Origin: CAZOVB01 sp964583095
GTDB lineage: Bacteria; Planctomycetota; Phycisphaerae; SM23-33
Reading direction: 5' to 3'
Length of the DNA stretch: 20,813 nt
Assembly: GCA_964583095.1 (NCBI GenBank)
Contig: CAZOVB010000077.1
Location: forward strand, 1 to 20,813
The translations under genes were made by a program, and so were the position numbers. Each line of letters opens with the position of its first letter. Within the stretch, counting starts at the first letter, position 1. Below, in pieces: positions 5,434-12,835 of the stretch. The notes below the pieces were generated by a model. The model did not search any database. It had not been told where the DNA came from and was given only the letters and a program-made list of their open reading frames with translations.

Positions 5434-8099
5434 TGGATGTCGTAACGCTTGACTTCGAGACCTATTTCGACTCGGAGTATTCGCTCAAAAAGATGGCGCC
5501 CTTGCTTTATATCAGGGACGCTAAGTTCAAAGTACATGGTGCGGCACTCAAGGTCAACGATGAGCCGGCGTACTGGGTAACAGGCCTTGAGCTACCACGA
5601 GAGTTTGACTCCTTAGGTCTGGATAAATGTCGGGTTGTCTCGCACAACTCGAACTTTGACCTCACCATCCTGCATGAAAAGTATGGTGTTTCTCCTGCTG
5701 AGCGTGTCGATACGATCGGTTTGTGCCGAGCGCTACTGCCTCGAGATTTGAGCTTTGATCTCGGGTCGATCGCGCCGCTGCTTGGGCTCGGAGACAAAGG
5801 CGATGACCTGAAACTAACCAAAGGAGTGTGGGACTTATCAGCAGAAACCGAAGCCAAGCTCGCAGCATACGCGGTGCAGGATGCAGAGCTGGAGTATGGC
5901 ATCTACCAAAAGCTTTGGCCGTCGCTGCCTGACTTAGAGCGGCGGTGGATGAACCTAGTTCTGCGCATGTCGACCGAAGGGACGCTCGTACTCGACCGAG
6001 AACTAGCACTCGAAGCTGCGCAGGAGATCGAAGAGGACCGCCAACACAAGCTCGTAGCTGTTGGCGTAACGCCCACGGAACTTCGGTCTCGAGAGAAGTT
6101 CGCTGGTCTCCTGCGTAGCCGAGGCGTTGAGCCTCCGATGAAAGAAAACAAGAACGGCGACCAGACCTACGCATTTTCCAAGCAGGACGCCGAGTTCGTA
6201 AAACTGCTCGCCGACCCCCGGTGTGCAGACCTCATCAAAGCGAAGATGGTATGGGCGTCCAACAACGAGTATAAGCGCGTCCATAAACTCGTAGATATAT
6301 GCGACCGAGCACCGTACACGTTGCCTGTTCAGCTCAATTATTCTGGCGCGCACACGGGCCGACTTAGTGGCGGCGGTAACATCAACATGCAGAACCTTAA
6401 CCGGGGATCGAAGCTTCGGTTATCTGTGTGTGCTCCGAAGAACCACGTCATCGTCGTAGCTGACTCTTCACAAATAGAACTACGTACGAACATGTGGTTC
6501 TGCGGGCAAAACGACGTGCTAAATATTCTGCGCAGTGGGGGTGACGTCTACAAACAGATGGCATCACGCCTGTTCTCCAAGCTCGAAGATCGAATAACAA
6601 AAGACGAGCGGTTTATAGGCAAGGTAACCGAACTCGGCTGTTTTGCCGGGCACACCAAAGTGCTCACCACCAGAGGGTGGGTCTCCATTAAATACCTGCA
6701 GCCCCAAGACCGATTGTGGGATGGTGACGCTTGGGTTTCACATAACGGGGTCGTAAGACAAGGGTGGAAGAAAACAATAGAGATAGCGGGTGTACGAGCG
6801 ACGCCGGACCACAGGATTTTATTATCCGACGGGACGTGGGTACCGTTCCAAAAGCTGGGTCTCGCAGAAAATGGGACGTCAGCATTGGAGATGTTTTCGA
6901 AGAACTTACCGTCACAGGGTTTTTGGTCGGGCCGAGGCTCGGCATCAAAAAAATTCTGGTGCAGTGTTCGTGCGGTAGTAAAGAGCACTACACACACCCC
7001 AGCAACTTGGTTAGAAAAAAGTCAAACAGATGCAACGAATGTGCGAAAAAGCAAAGCGCAAAAACCCGAAAGAAATATCACGGGTACGCAGACATTGTTT
7101 CGGACGACCATCATAGAGCGCGGCTTCTCAACAGGTTTTCTGCTTGCGTGCAAAGGTGCCATAACCCAAACAACAAAAACTACAAAAACTATGGCGCGCG
7201 CGGTATCAAAGTATGCAACGAATGGCGACAAGACAAAAGAAAATTTCTTGAACACGTCGTTACGCTGGAAGGGTGGGATAACCCAGATCTTCAAATGGAT
7301 AGAGTCGACAACAACCTCGGCTATCAACCGGGCAACATCCGGTTTATTACGCACAAAGCCAACACAGCAAACAAAAGGTCCGTGGCAAGTCTCTGGCAAG
7401 AAATCGAACAGCTTCGAGCCCGTATACGATATCTTGAACAGCGGGCTAAACCATCGGTTTACGATCCTTACTGACCAAGGCCCGGTAATAGCGCATAACT
7501 GCGGCTACCAGCTCGGTGCAGTCCGTTATCAAGCGATGATGGCGGCAGGTCCGTTTGGCTCCGACCCAATCTATCTGACGCAGAACGAAGCGCGTTCGTT
7601 CATATACACGTACCGAGACTCACGAAAGCTAGTCGTCGACATGTGGGAATACCTCAATAGCGTAGGTATAGCGGCGCTTGAAGGACAGATTTCAGAGCAG
7701 GAACAAGGACCAATCCTCATCAAGCAAGGCTCTATCGTGCTTCCGTCAGGATACGAGCTTCTATATCCCAACGTGACTTGGAATCCAGAAGAAGAAAGCT
7801 GGGGCTTCGGATTAGACGGGCCGGTACGAAAACTATACGGGGGGATTTTGCTGGAGAACTGCATCCAGAGCCTTGCCGGTCTGATCATCAAGGAACAAAT
7901 CCTCAATATCGAAGACGAGCTAAACGACGACGCACTCGTCGTTCATCAGGTCCACGACGAAGCGCTGACCGTATGTCCTGAGTCGCACGCAGACGACGTA
8001 CTAGCAATCATGCAGCGCCACATGTCGGTGTCGCCGGACTGGGCCAAAGACCTGCCCCTCGCCAGCGAGGGCGGATATGACAGGAGCTACAGCAAGTGA
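5433..8099 (+). CDS. PolA-family (family A) DNA polymerase precursor with intein
   Basis: An 888-residue precursor of a replicative phage polymerase. The 3'-5' exonuclease domain shows ExoI LDFET (Asp7, Glu9), ExoII around SHNSNFD and ExoIII around YAVQDAEL. Polymerase motif A is ADSSQIELR (Asp344). Motif B (O-helix) begins Arg393-x3-Lys397 and is split after VTELG by the intein at residues 403-689; ligation would give ELG-CGYQLG. Motif C is HQVHDEAL (Asp842). The position equivalent to Phe762/Tyr526 of model enzymes is Leu. Without the intein the product is 601 residues, a normal size for phage PolA polymerases. No separate strong ribosome-binding site is seen; the start overlaps the previous stop. 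Activity depends on intein splicing because the insertion interrupts the nucleotide-binding helix. Confidence 0.95.
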   Translation: MDVVTLDFETYFDSEYSLKKMAPLLYIRDAKFKVHGAALKVNDEPAYWVTGLELPREFDSLGLDKCRVVSHNSNFDLTILHEKYGVSPAERVDTIGLCRALLPRDLSFDLGSIAPLLGLGDKGDDLKLTKGVWDLSAETEAKLAAYAVQDAELEYGIYQKLWPSLPDLERRWMNLVLRMSTEGTLVLDRELALEAAQEIEEDRQHKLVAVGVTPTELRSREKFAGLLRSRGVEPPMKENKNGDQTYAFSKQDAEFVKLLADPRCADLIKAKMVWASNNEYKRVHKLVDICDRAPYTLPVQLNYSGAHTGRLSGGGNINMQNLNRGSKLRLSVCAPKNHVIVVADSSQIELRTNMWFCGQNDVLNILRSGGDVYKQMASRLFSKLEDRITKDERFIGKVTELGCFAGHTKVLTTRGWVSIKYLQPQDRLWDGDAWVSHNGVVRQGWKKTIEIAGVRATPDHRILLSDGTWVPFQKLGLAENGTSALEMFSKNLPSQGFWSGRGSASKKFWCSVRAVVKSTTHTPATWLEKSQTDATNVRKSKAQKPERNITGTQTLFRTTIIERGFSTGFLLACKGAITQTTKTTKTMARAVSKYATNGDKTKENFLNTSLRWKGGITQIFKWIESTTTSAINRATSGLLRTKPTQQTKGPWQVSGKKSNSFEPVYDILNSGLNHRFTILTDQGPVIAHNCGYQLGAVRYQAMMAAGPFGSDPIYLTQNEARSFIYTYRDSRKLVVDMWEYLNSVGIAALEGQISEQEQGPILIKQGSIVLPSGYELLYPNVTWNPEEESWGFGLDGPVRKLYGGILLENCIQSLAGLIIKEQILNIEDELNDDALVVHQVHDEALTVCPESHADDVLAIMQRHMSVSPDWAKDLPLASEGGYDRSYSK
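6639..7499 (+). mobile_element. Intein in the DNA polymerase O-helix (287 residues)
   Basis: Splice signals are complete: Cys1 at the first residue (CFAGHTKVLTTRGWVSI, block A), block B ATPDHRILL with Thr55 and His58, block F VYDILNSGLNHRFTI, and block G VIAHN followed by extein Cys690. The bounds are set by Cys403 and Asn689 of the precursor. Only about 90-100 N-terminal and 40 C-terminal residues look like a Hint fold. The roughly 150 residues between are Ser/Thr/Lys-rich with no LAGLIDADG or HNH motif, because in this stretch the DNA encodes an HNH endonuclease in another frame. Insertion in a conserved active-site motif is typical of inteins. Confidence 0.92.
6764..7474 (+). CDS. HNH homing endonuclease encoded out of frame inside the intein
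   Basis: This frame is offset by two bases from the polymerase frame. It encodes, from about residue 38 (WDVSIGDVFEELTV), a typical phage HNH homing endonuclease: a CSCGS...CNEC zinc pair, then CHNPNNKNYKNYGARGIKVC, then MDRVDNNLGYQPGNIRFIT and a C-terminal basic coiled coil. The last two motifs are those of the family with DRIDNxGxYxPxN. The frame opens with GTG at 6764, preceded by AGACAAGG; another GTG is at 6833. The N-terminal 35 residues overlap intein block B and are probably shadow sequence. The C-terminus overlaps intein block F. It presumably cuts the intein-less polymerase gene to drive homing (inference). Whether it is made as its own protein is unknown. Confidence 0.88.
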   Translation: MEENNRDSGCTSDAGPQDFIIRRDVGTVPKAGSRRKWDVSIGDVFEELTVTGFLVGPRLGIKKILVQCSCGSKEHYTHPSNLVRKKSNRCNECAKKQSAKTRKKYHGYADIVSDDHHRARLLNRFSACVQRCHNPNNKNYKNYGARGIKVCNEWRQDKRKFLEHVVTLEGWDNPDLQMDRVDNNLGYQPGNIRFITHKANTANKRSVASLWQEIEQLRARIRYLEQRAKPSVYDPY

Positions 8100-8347
8100 T
8101 CCAAGACCTCGCAGTCATTGGCGTCGCAAACTTTCTGTTCATCTACACCAAAGCCTTCCAGCAGCTCAACGTTATGAACCACAAAGTGGCGTGGGTTATT
8201 CCAACGTCGCAAGTAATGGCGGTATTTGAAGTTGCTTACATCTACGAAACCTCGCAGGCCGGGTACTGGGCCATCATTCCGTGCGGTATCGGCGGCGGGA
8301 TAGGCTGCATAACAGCGATGGAAACACACCGGAGAATGCGTCGCTAG
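8096..8347 (+). CDS. Conserved small phage membrane protein
   Basis: An 83-residue protein with two likely TM helices: about residues 4-18 (DLAVIGVANFLFIYT) with the following amphipathic part, and about 57-73 (YWAIIPCGIGGGIGCI). The central KAFQQLNV...AWVIPTSQVMA...E pattern and the Gly-rich end before HRRMRR match a family of small phage membrane proteins I remember from replication regions of similar phages; its function is unknown. The GTG start overlaps the polymerase stop (GTGA), and AGGAG lies about 10 bases upstream within the polymerase gene. Confidence 0.8.
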   Translation: MIQDLAVIGVANFLFIYTKAFQQLNVMNHKVAWVIPTSQVMAVFEVAYIYETSQAGYWAIIPCGIGGGIGCITAMETHRRMRR

Positions 8348-8407
8348 CCAGCAGTCCCGATTGGCAACCGCTACTCTCGGCCTACCACTGTTGATAAGAG
8401 ACAGAGA

Positions 8408-8986
8408 ATGGCCGAACGTCGAGACACGTCGATCATGATCGACATCGAAACCCTTAGCACAAAGCCCGACGGAGCAATCCTGTCGATCGGAGCATGTGCG
8501 TTCGATATGACTCAGGTTCAGGACTTCGACGACATTACAGACAAGTTCTACCGCACCATTTCAATAGAGTCGAACATGAAGTACGGCCGGCACATTGAGG
8601 CCGGCACGCTCGAATGGTGGTTCAAGCAAGACAAAGCAGCGTTGTCTGCTTTGTTCGAGCCCCCGCCCGGCAACCTCAAGCACGCCCTCCGAGATCTGTG
8701 CGCGTGGATGTCGAACCTGTCCCCCCAAGCAAACCGAGTTTGGGCTAACGACCCGGACTTCGACATCGTCATGCTGAAAGCAGCGTGCGATGCCGTCGGT
8801 CAGATCTGGCCGATGCGATACCACATGAACCGCAGCCTTCGGACTATCAAAGATCTGGCATGGCCGGACGACGATGCGCCTAACCTGCGTGGCGACTCGG
8901 TACACCACCGTGCCGATGACGACTGCGTGGTGCAGGCCTTGTATGTGCAGCAAGGCTACAGAAAAATCTTAATGCAGGACTTCTGA
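8408..8986 (+). CDS. DnaQ-fold 3'-5' exonuclease/exoribonuclease (Rv2179c/RNase T-like)
   Basis: A 192-residue protein starting with the DEDD ExoI motif MIDIETLST (Asp12, Glu14), continuing AILSIGACAFD. A later WANDPDFDIVML supplies the ExoII aspartate, and VHHRADDDCVVQA supplies the ExoIII His-x4-Asp. This order matches the short phage and bacterial 3'-5' exonuclease-like family related to Rv2179c and RNase T. It probably degrades single-stranded DNA or RNA ends during replication or host takeover. GAGACAGAG precedes the ATG; the 60-base gap before it holds no other gene. Confidence 0.88.
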   Translation: MAERRDTSIMIDIETLSTKPDGAILSIGACAFDMTQVQDFDDITDKFYRTISIESNMKYGRHIEAGTLEWWFKQDKAALSALFEPPPGNLKHALRDLCAWMSNLSPQANRVWANDPDFDIVMLKAACDAVGQIWPMRYHMNRSLRTIKDLAWPDDDAPNLRGDSVHHRADDDCVVQALYVQQGYRKILMQDF

Positions 8987-9015
8987 TTGCGGACTCGCGG
9001 GATATCCTTTAGCGG

Positions 9016-9090
9016 CGACGGGTTGGCGTCGTTACCAGTCCTCGATGGCCCGCGCGATCATAAAAACCTGTAAGGACTGGGACCAACCCG
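9016..9090 (+). ncRNA. Nested RNA structure with mutually exclusive folds upstream of the DUF5664-like gene
   Basis: In the 122-base gap, CGGGTTGG (9019-9026) pairs with CCAACCCG (9083-9090), enclosing CCAGTCCT (9035-9042) paired with AGGACTGG (9073-9080). A local hairpin CGACG (9016-9020) with CGTCG (9027-9031) uses the same bases as the outer stem, so the two folds exclude each other. The structure ends 8 bases before the GGAGGT of the next gene. This suits a translational switch or attenuator; no known riboswitch is recognised. Confidence 0.5.
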
Positions 9091-9108
9091 ATAATTCTGG
9101 AGGTCTTG

Positions 9109-9537
9109 ATGGACGTAACAAAACCCACCAATCCAAAAGACATGGTCGGTACAAACAAAGCCCCCATGTCGTGCGTCCCCATTTCAGTTATAGCCGAAAT
9201 GGCGGTCGCGATGTACGAAGGAGCAAGAAAGTATGGTCGCGCAAATTATAGGGACGCTGGCGTTCTTGGCAGTGTGTACTACGACGCATGCCTCCGACAC
9301 CTCATGGCATGGTACGAGGGGGAAGACACAGATCCTGACTCCGGACTGTCGCACATTACCAAAGCCATTGCCTGCTTGGTCGTCTTACGGGACGCCATGC
9401 GGCGCGACATGTGGGTGGACGATCGACCCCCTCGTTGCGCCGATGGGTGGATCGCGGAGCTTAACGCCGCTGTTGCCGCCCTCAACGATAGATATCCCGA
9501 GCCTGCAGCCCCACATACAGAACTGACGTTCAAATGA
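9109..9537 (+). CDS. dATP/dGTP diphosphohydrolase-like protein (DUF5664, MazG-type helical fold)
   Basis: A 142-residue helical protein with NPKDMVGTNKAPMSCVP at the N-terminus, then EGARKYGRANYR, RHLMAWYEGEDTDPDSGLSHI and a following KAIACLVVLRDA helix. These are the hallmarks of the phage family known as DUF5664 or dATP/dGTP diphosphohydrolase, a relative of MazG-type pyrophosphohydrolases. It likely adjusts dNTP pools. The ATG at 9109 was preferred over the adjacent TTG at 9106 because GGAGGT lies four bases before it. The stop overlaps the primase-helicase start (ATGA). Confidence 0.85.
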   Translation: MDVTKPTNPKDMVGTNKAPMSCVPISVIAEMAVAMYEGARKYGRANYRDAGVLGSVYYDACLRHLMAWYEGEDTDPDSGLSHITKAIACLVVLRDAMRRDMWVDDRPPRCADGWIAELNAAVAALNDRYPEPAAPHTELTFK

Positions 9538-11882
9538 TTGTCGATTTCCTCGAAGCGGCAGACGGCACGCCGCTGACAAAAACGTTCGTCCGAAACGACG
9601 ACGGGACGTTCGACACTGTGCCGTACCCACAGGTGTACCACGTCACGAGCCATCGATTCGACGTGCAAAACATCCGTGAGTTCTACAACGTCTTAGTAGA
9701 GCAGGCGGAAAAGAACCACTGCATGCTCAAAGGCGAACTGGATCGAGACCTTACGAACGAAACGCGCGCAGGTCACACTGACCCAACGATGCGCACTGGG
9801 TTTATAGTCCTCGATCTGGACTTTGAAGACGGGTGGGAAAGCGTTGATGCATTTCTGTACGACGTAGATCCAGAACTGGCAAACGTCAGCTACGTTCTGC
9901 ACCACTCAGCATCTTCGGGTATCAAGTACGGCAAAGGTTTGCGCAGTCACGTAATCATGATGCTCGACCAACCCATGCTGCCGGGCACTCTTAAACACTG
10001 GCTGCGACGCGCAAACCTGCGTACCCCAAAGCTCAAAGAACGTACCTCGTTGACCGCAGCCGGTACCGCATTGAAGTGGCCGCTCGATATCACAACGTGT
10101 CAGAACGACAAGCTCATCTACATTGCGCCGCCGGTATGTCAGAACTTCGAAGACCCGATAGACGAACGTCTGGAGTTCATTAAAAAGCAACGCGACAGGC
10201 TCAACACTAAAGAAGTAATCAAGCGGGTCAACATACCAGCGACGGATAAGTTACAGGCAGACCAAGTCGCCGCGCTCCGAAAAGCGGAAGACAAACCACC
10301 GCTGCGCCCGAGGTATCAAAAAGCTGGAAGCATAGAAGTCCAAACAAACCACGACAAAGCGCAGGTCACAAGCTGGAAGACAGCGCGCGGCTTTACTTAC
10401 GTCAACCTGAACGGCGGAGACTCGTGGGGGTACTACTTTCCGGAGCACGACCCAGAGATCTTGTTCAACTTCAAAGGCGAAGACAACGTCTATCTGCGTG
10501 CGCTCGACCCAGACTTCTACGAAGCTTACAAAGAACTGTTGCATGCCAAGCTTCAACACGACGACACGTCAGAGGCCGACATCGTACCGTACGCCATCCA
10601 CGACGTTGACCGAGACCAGTACGTCAAAGTACTCAGGTACCCAAAAGAAGACCACTTAGAGCTGTACTACACGGCAAGCAAAGCAAAGCTCGTGGACTTC
10701 ATGAAGCAATACTCAGCGCCCATACCAGAGTACGTCGAAGACTGGACCATCGAGTTCGCGCCGCAAAACGACAAACGATTCGACGAAGAGAACAAATGGG
10801 TGAACATGTTCTCGCCAACTCCGTTGATGAAGTACGCGCAAAGCGCAAACAAACCTGAGAACGTCCCGCCAGTAGTAGCAAAGACGCTGCTGTCCATATG
10901 CGGCGACGACATGGAATGCGTCGAACATTTCCTCAACTGGCTGGCGTACATCTTTCAGTACAGGCAGAAAGCCAAAACGGCATGGCTTTTTCAGTCAGTG
11001 CAAGGGGTAGGTAAAGGCCAGTTCTTCGACCGCATTCTGCTGCCGATCTTCTCAAACGAATACTGCATCACGAACAGCGCTATGTCGTTCGGAGAAATCT
11101 ACAACTCGCAGTTTGAGAAAGCATTAATCATCTGGATGGACGAGTTCAAACCAGATAGTGGGCCGCACAACAACCAGATACTGGACAAGATGAAGAATCT
11201 CATCACCGAGCCCACCATGCAGTACCGGAGAATGCACGCCAACCCGTATAACGGCCCATCGTTTTCCAACGTGATCGTAACATCGAACTATCACGACGCC
11301 ATCCGCCTTGAACCTTCGGACAGAAGGTGGAATGTGCCGCCGTACCAAGAAACGAAGATCCAGTACACCGATGAAGAACTCAGGCGCATGAGCGACGAAG
11401 CGCCAGAGTTCGCCGCTTTCTTGGAGCACTACGAAGCCAACGTAGAGAGGGCATGCAAGCCAATCCTAACTGATGCCCGGACAAAACTTATTCGCATCAG
11501 TACATCTTCGCACGAAGAGTTTTTCAAAGCGTTTGCTAAAGGAGACTTAGCCTATTTTATTGAATACGTTTCTGAAAAAAGCGTAACGACGCCCGACAGA
11601 ATGCGCGCAGAGACTTACAACGACACTGTCTTCCAGTGGCTAAAAGAAGCCGATGCCGGAGCACAGTCGTTTATGGACATAAACGGACTTACGTTCTTGT
11701 ACAACTGGCTGCACGCAGATCGGGCGAAACCTAACAAAGTAAGAAAGATGTGCGATGTCCACAATCTGGACCGTATGGGGAGCTACTACGTTACGTACTT
11801 CAAATACTCAGAAGAAGAAACAGATTTCTTTTGGGACAGGTTCCGTCATCGCTTACCGGAAAACGAAGACATGCTTCATTAG
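9534..11882 (+). CDS. Primase-helicase with AEP-like N-terminus and SF3/D5-like ATPase (DUF5906-like)
   Basis: A 782-residue replication protein. The N-terminal part has an archaeo-eukaryotic-primase-like pattern: FIVLDLDFED followed by HHSASSGI and LRSHVIMMLD, i.e. a DxD metal pair and a later basic-His motif. The C-terminal ATPase has Walker A QGVGKGQ with Lys494, Walker B IIWMDEF with Asp536-Glu537, and a sensor-like VIVTSNYHDAIRLEPSDRRW. This is the primase-polymerase/helicase combination used by many phages without separate DnaB- and DnaG-like genes. It probably opens the origin and makes primers for the PolA polymerase. The start overlaps the previous stop by four bases. Confidence 0.88.
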   Translation: MIVDFLEAADGTPLTKTFVRNDDGTFDTVPYPQVYHVTSHRFDVQNIREFYNVLVEQAEKNHCMLKGELDRDLTNETRAGHTDPTMRTGFIVLDLDFEDGWESVDAFLYDVDPELANVSYVLHHSASSGIKYGKGLRSHVIMMLDQPMLPGTLKHWLRRANLRTPKLKERTSLTAAGTALKWPLDITTCQNDKLIYIAPPVCQNFEDPIDERLEFIKKQRDRLNTKEVIKRVNIPATDKLQADQVAALRKAEDKPPLRPRYQKAGSIEVQTNHDKAQVTSWKTARGFTYVNLNGGDSWGYYFPEHDPEILFNFKGEDNVYLRALDPDFYEAYKELLHAKLQHDDTSEADIVPYAIHDVDRDQYVKVLRYPKEDHLELYYTASKAKLVDFMKQYSAPIPEYVEDWTIEFAPQNDKRFDEENKWVNMFSPTPLMKYAQSANKPENVPPVVAKTLLSICGDDMECVEHFLNWLAYIFQYRQKAKTAWLFQSVQGVGKGQFFDRILLPIFSNEYCITNSAMSFGEIYNSQFEKALIIWMDEFKPDSGPHNNQILDKMKNLITEPTMQYRRMHANPYNGPSFSNVIVTSNYHDAIRLEPSDRRWNVPPYQETKIQYTDEELRRMSDEAPEFAAFLEHYEANVERACKPILTDARTKLIRISTSSHEEFFKAFAKGDLAYFIEYVSEKSVTTPDRMRAETYNDTVFQWLKEADAGAQSFMDINGLTFLYNWLHADRAKPNKVRKMCDVHNLDRMGSYYVTYFKYSEEETDFFWDRFRHRLPENEDMLH

Positions 11883-11889
11883 GAGACTT

Positions 11890-12144
11890 ATGAACCAAGC
11901 AGACACCAATGCGTACATCCAACAGATCGTTAACCCACAGCAAGCTCTAGGCGTTGCGCAACTGGCATCGGATATCGCAATCAGCATGGTGCAGAACCCG
12001 TCCATCATGACCTCGGTGGAAGATGCTCACACCATTTGCAACACGTCCATGGGCATGGCCGCGTGCATCCTCACCAGCATGCAAAGTGTAGCCAACGCGT
12101 GCCAAGCAGGAGACGAAGATGATGAGCAACACGCCGCCCATTAA
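11890..12144 (+). CDS. Small hypothetical protein between helicase and Cas4-like nuclease
   Basis: An 84-residue helical protein rich in Ala, Gln and Met with an acidic C-terminus (GDEDDEQHAAH). The open frame extends upstream to 11755, but the ATG at 11890 has AGGAG 4-5 bases before it and starts right after the primase-helicase stop. The 3' end overlaps the next gene by 26 bases. No family recognised; co-translated with replication genes. Confidence 0.7.
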   Translation: MNQADTNAYIQQIVNPQQALGVAQLASDIAISMVQNPSIMTSVEDAHTICNTSMGMAACILTSMQSVANACQAGDEDDEQHAAH

Positions 12145-12835
12145 TTTCTGGTCGTTCTCAGCGCTTCGTCAGTTCGAGAAATGCCCGTACTCAATCTATC
12201 TCAAGCGAGTAGAGCGCCTTGCTACACCGCCTGAAGATCCCCACGGCCCGCTTGCCAAGGGGCGAAAGGCACACGAGGAAGCCGAAGCCTACATCAAAGG
12301 CGAAGGCCCACTTACGCCCATCTTGGCGAAACACTACAAAACGAAGTTCGAAGAACTTAGAACTGAGTACGACGAAGGAAGAGTACTGACCGAAGACTCG
12401 TGGTGGTTCAACCGAGAATGGGAACTCGTTGATAAAGATGCGCCCGACAAATGGTTAATCGTCATCCTCGACGCGTTTCACAAGATCGATCCTACCGCCG
12501 CCAAAGTCACGGACTTTAAAACGGGCAAGTCATTCGGCAAGGAAGTCGAGCATCTGCAGCAATTGCAGCTGTACTCAATCGCGGCGTTCATGATCTTCGC
12601 CGAACTGCAAACCGTTGAAGCATCGCTGTGGTACCTCGAAGAAAAAAGAGCGCCGTTGACTAGAAAGTACACAAGAAACGCGCTCCCTCGTTTGCTTGAA
12701 GGATTTAGTAGGCGAGGAGATCGCCTTACAGCAGCGACAGACTTTCCGCCAAAACCCAACAAATCTAACTGTCGGTATTGCGACTACGGCCCTAACAATG
12801 GAACCGGCGACTGCGCTTACGGAATAGAGATATGA
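12119..12835 (+). CDS. Cas4/RecB-like PD-(D/E)XK nuclease with Fe-S cysteines
   Basis: A 238-residue nuclease. It opens FWSFSALRQFEKCPYSIYLKR, the Cas4/AddB-type start where Cys22 is the first iron-sulfur ligand. The catalytic region shows an Asp in VILDAFHKID and VTDFKTGK, the D-x-K of PD-(D/E)XK enzymes, followed by a Q-L-Q-L-Y helix (the QhxxY motif). Three more cysteines close the protein (218, 221, 232), completing a four-Cys cluster. It likely resects DNA ends for recombination with the adjacent SNF2-like helicase. GGAG lies six bases before the first of two adjacent ATGs. Its stop overlaps the helicase start (ATGA). Confidence 0.9.
   Translation: MMSNTPPINFWSFSALRQFEKCPYSIYLKRVERLATPPEDPHGPLAKGRKAHEEAEAYIKGEGPLTPILAKHYKTKFEELRTEYDEGRVLTEDSWWFNREWELVDKDAPDKWLIVILDAFHKIDPTAAKVTDFKTGKSFGKEVEHLQQLQLYSIAAFMIFAELQTVEASLWYLEEKRAPLTRKYTRNALPRLLEGFSRRGDRLTAATDFPPKPNKSNCRYCDYGPNNGTGDCAYGIEI

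Noticed and set aside
7022..7399. Minus-strand ORF opposite the endonuclease
   Set aside because: No start signal or family features; the region is already coding in two plus frames.
6639..7499. Out-of-frame endonuclease as a single sequencing frameshift
   Set aside because: One indel would not restore the polymerase frame. Both intein ends and the C-extein are in the same frame and the frame is open throughout, so two compensating errors would be needed.
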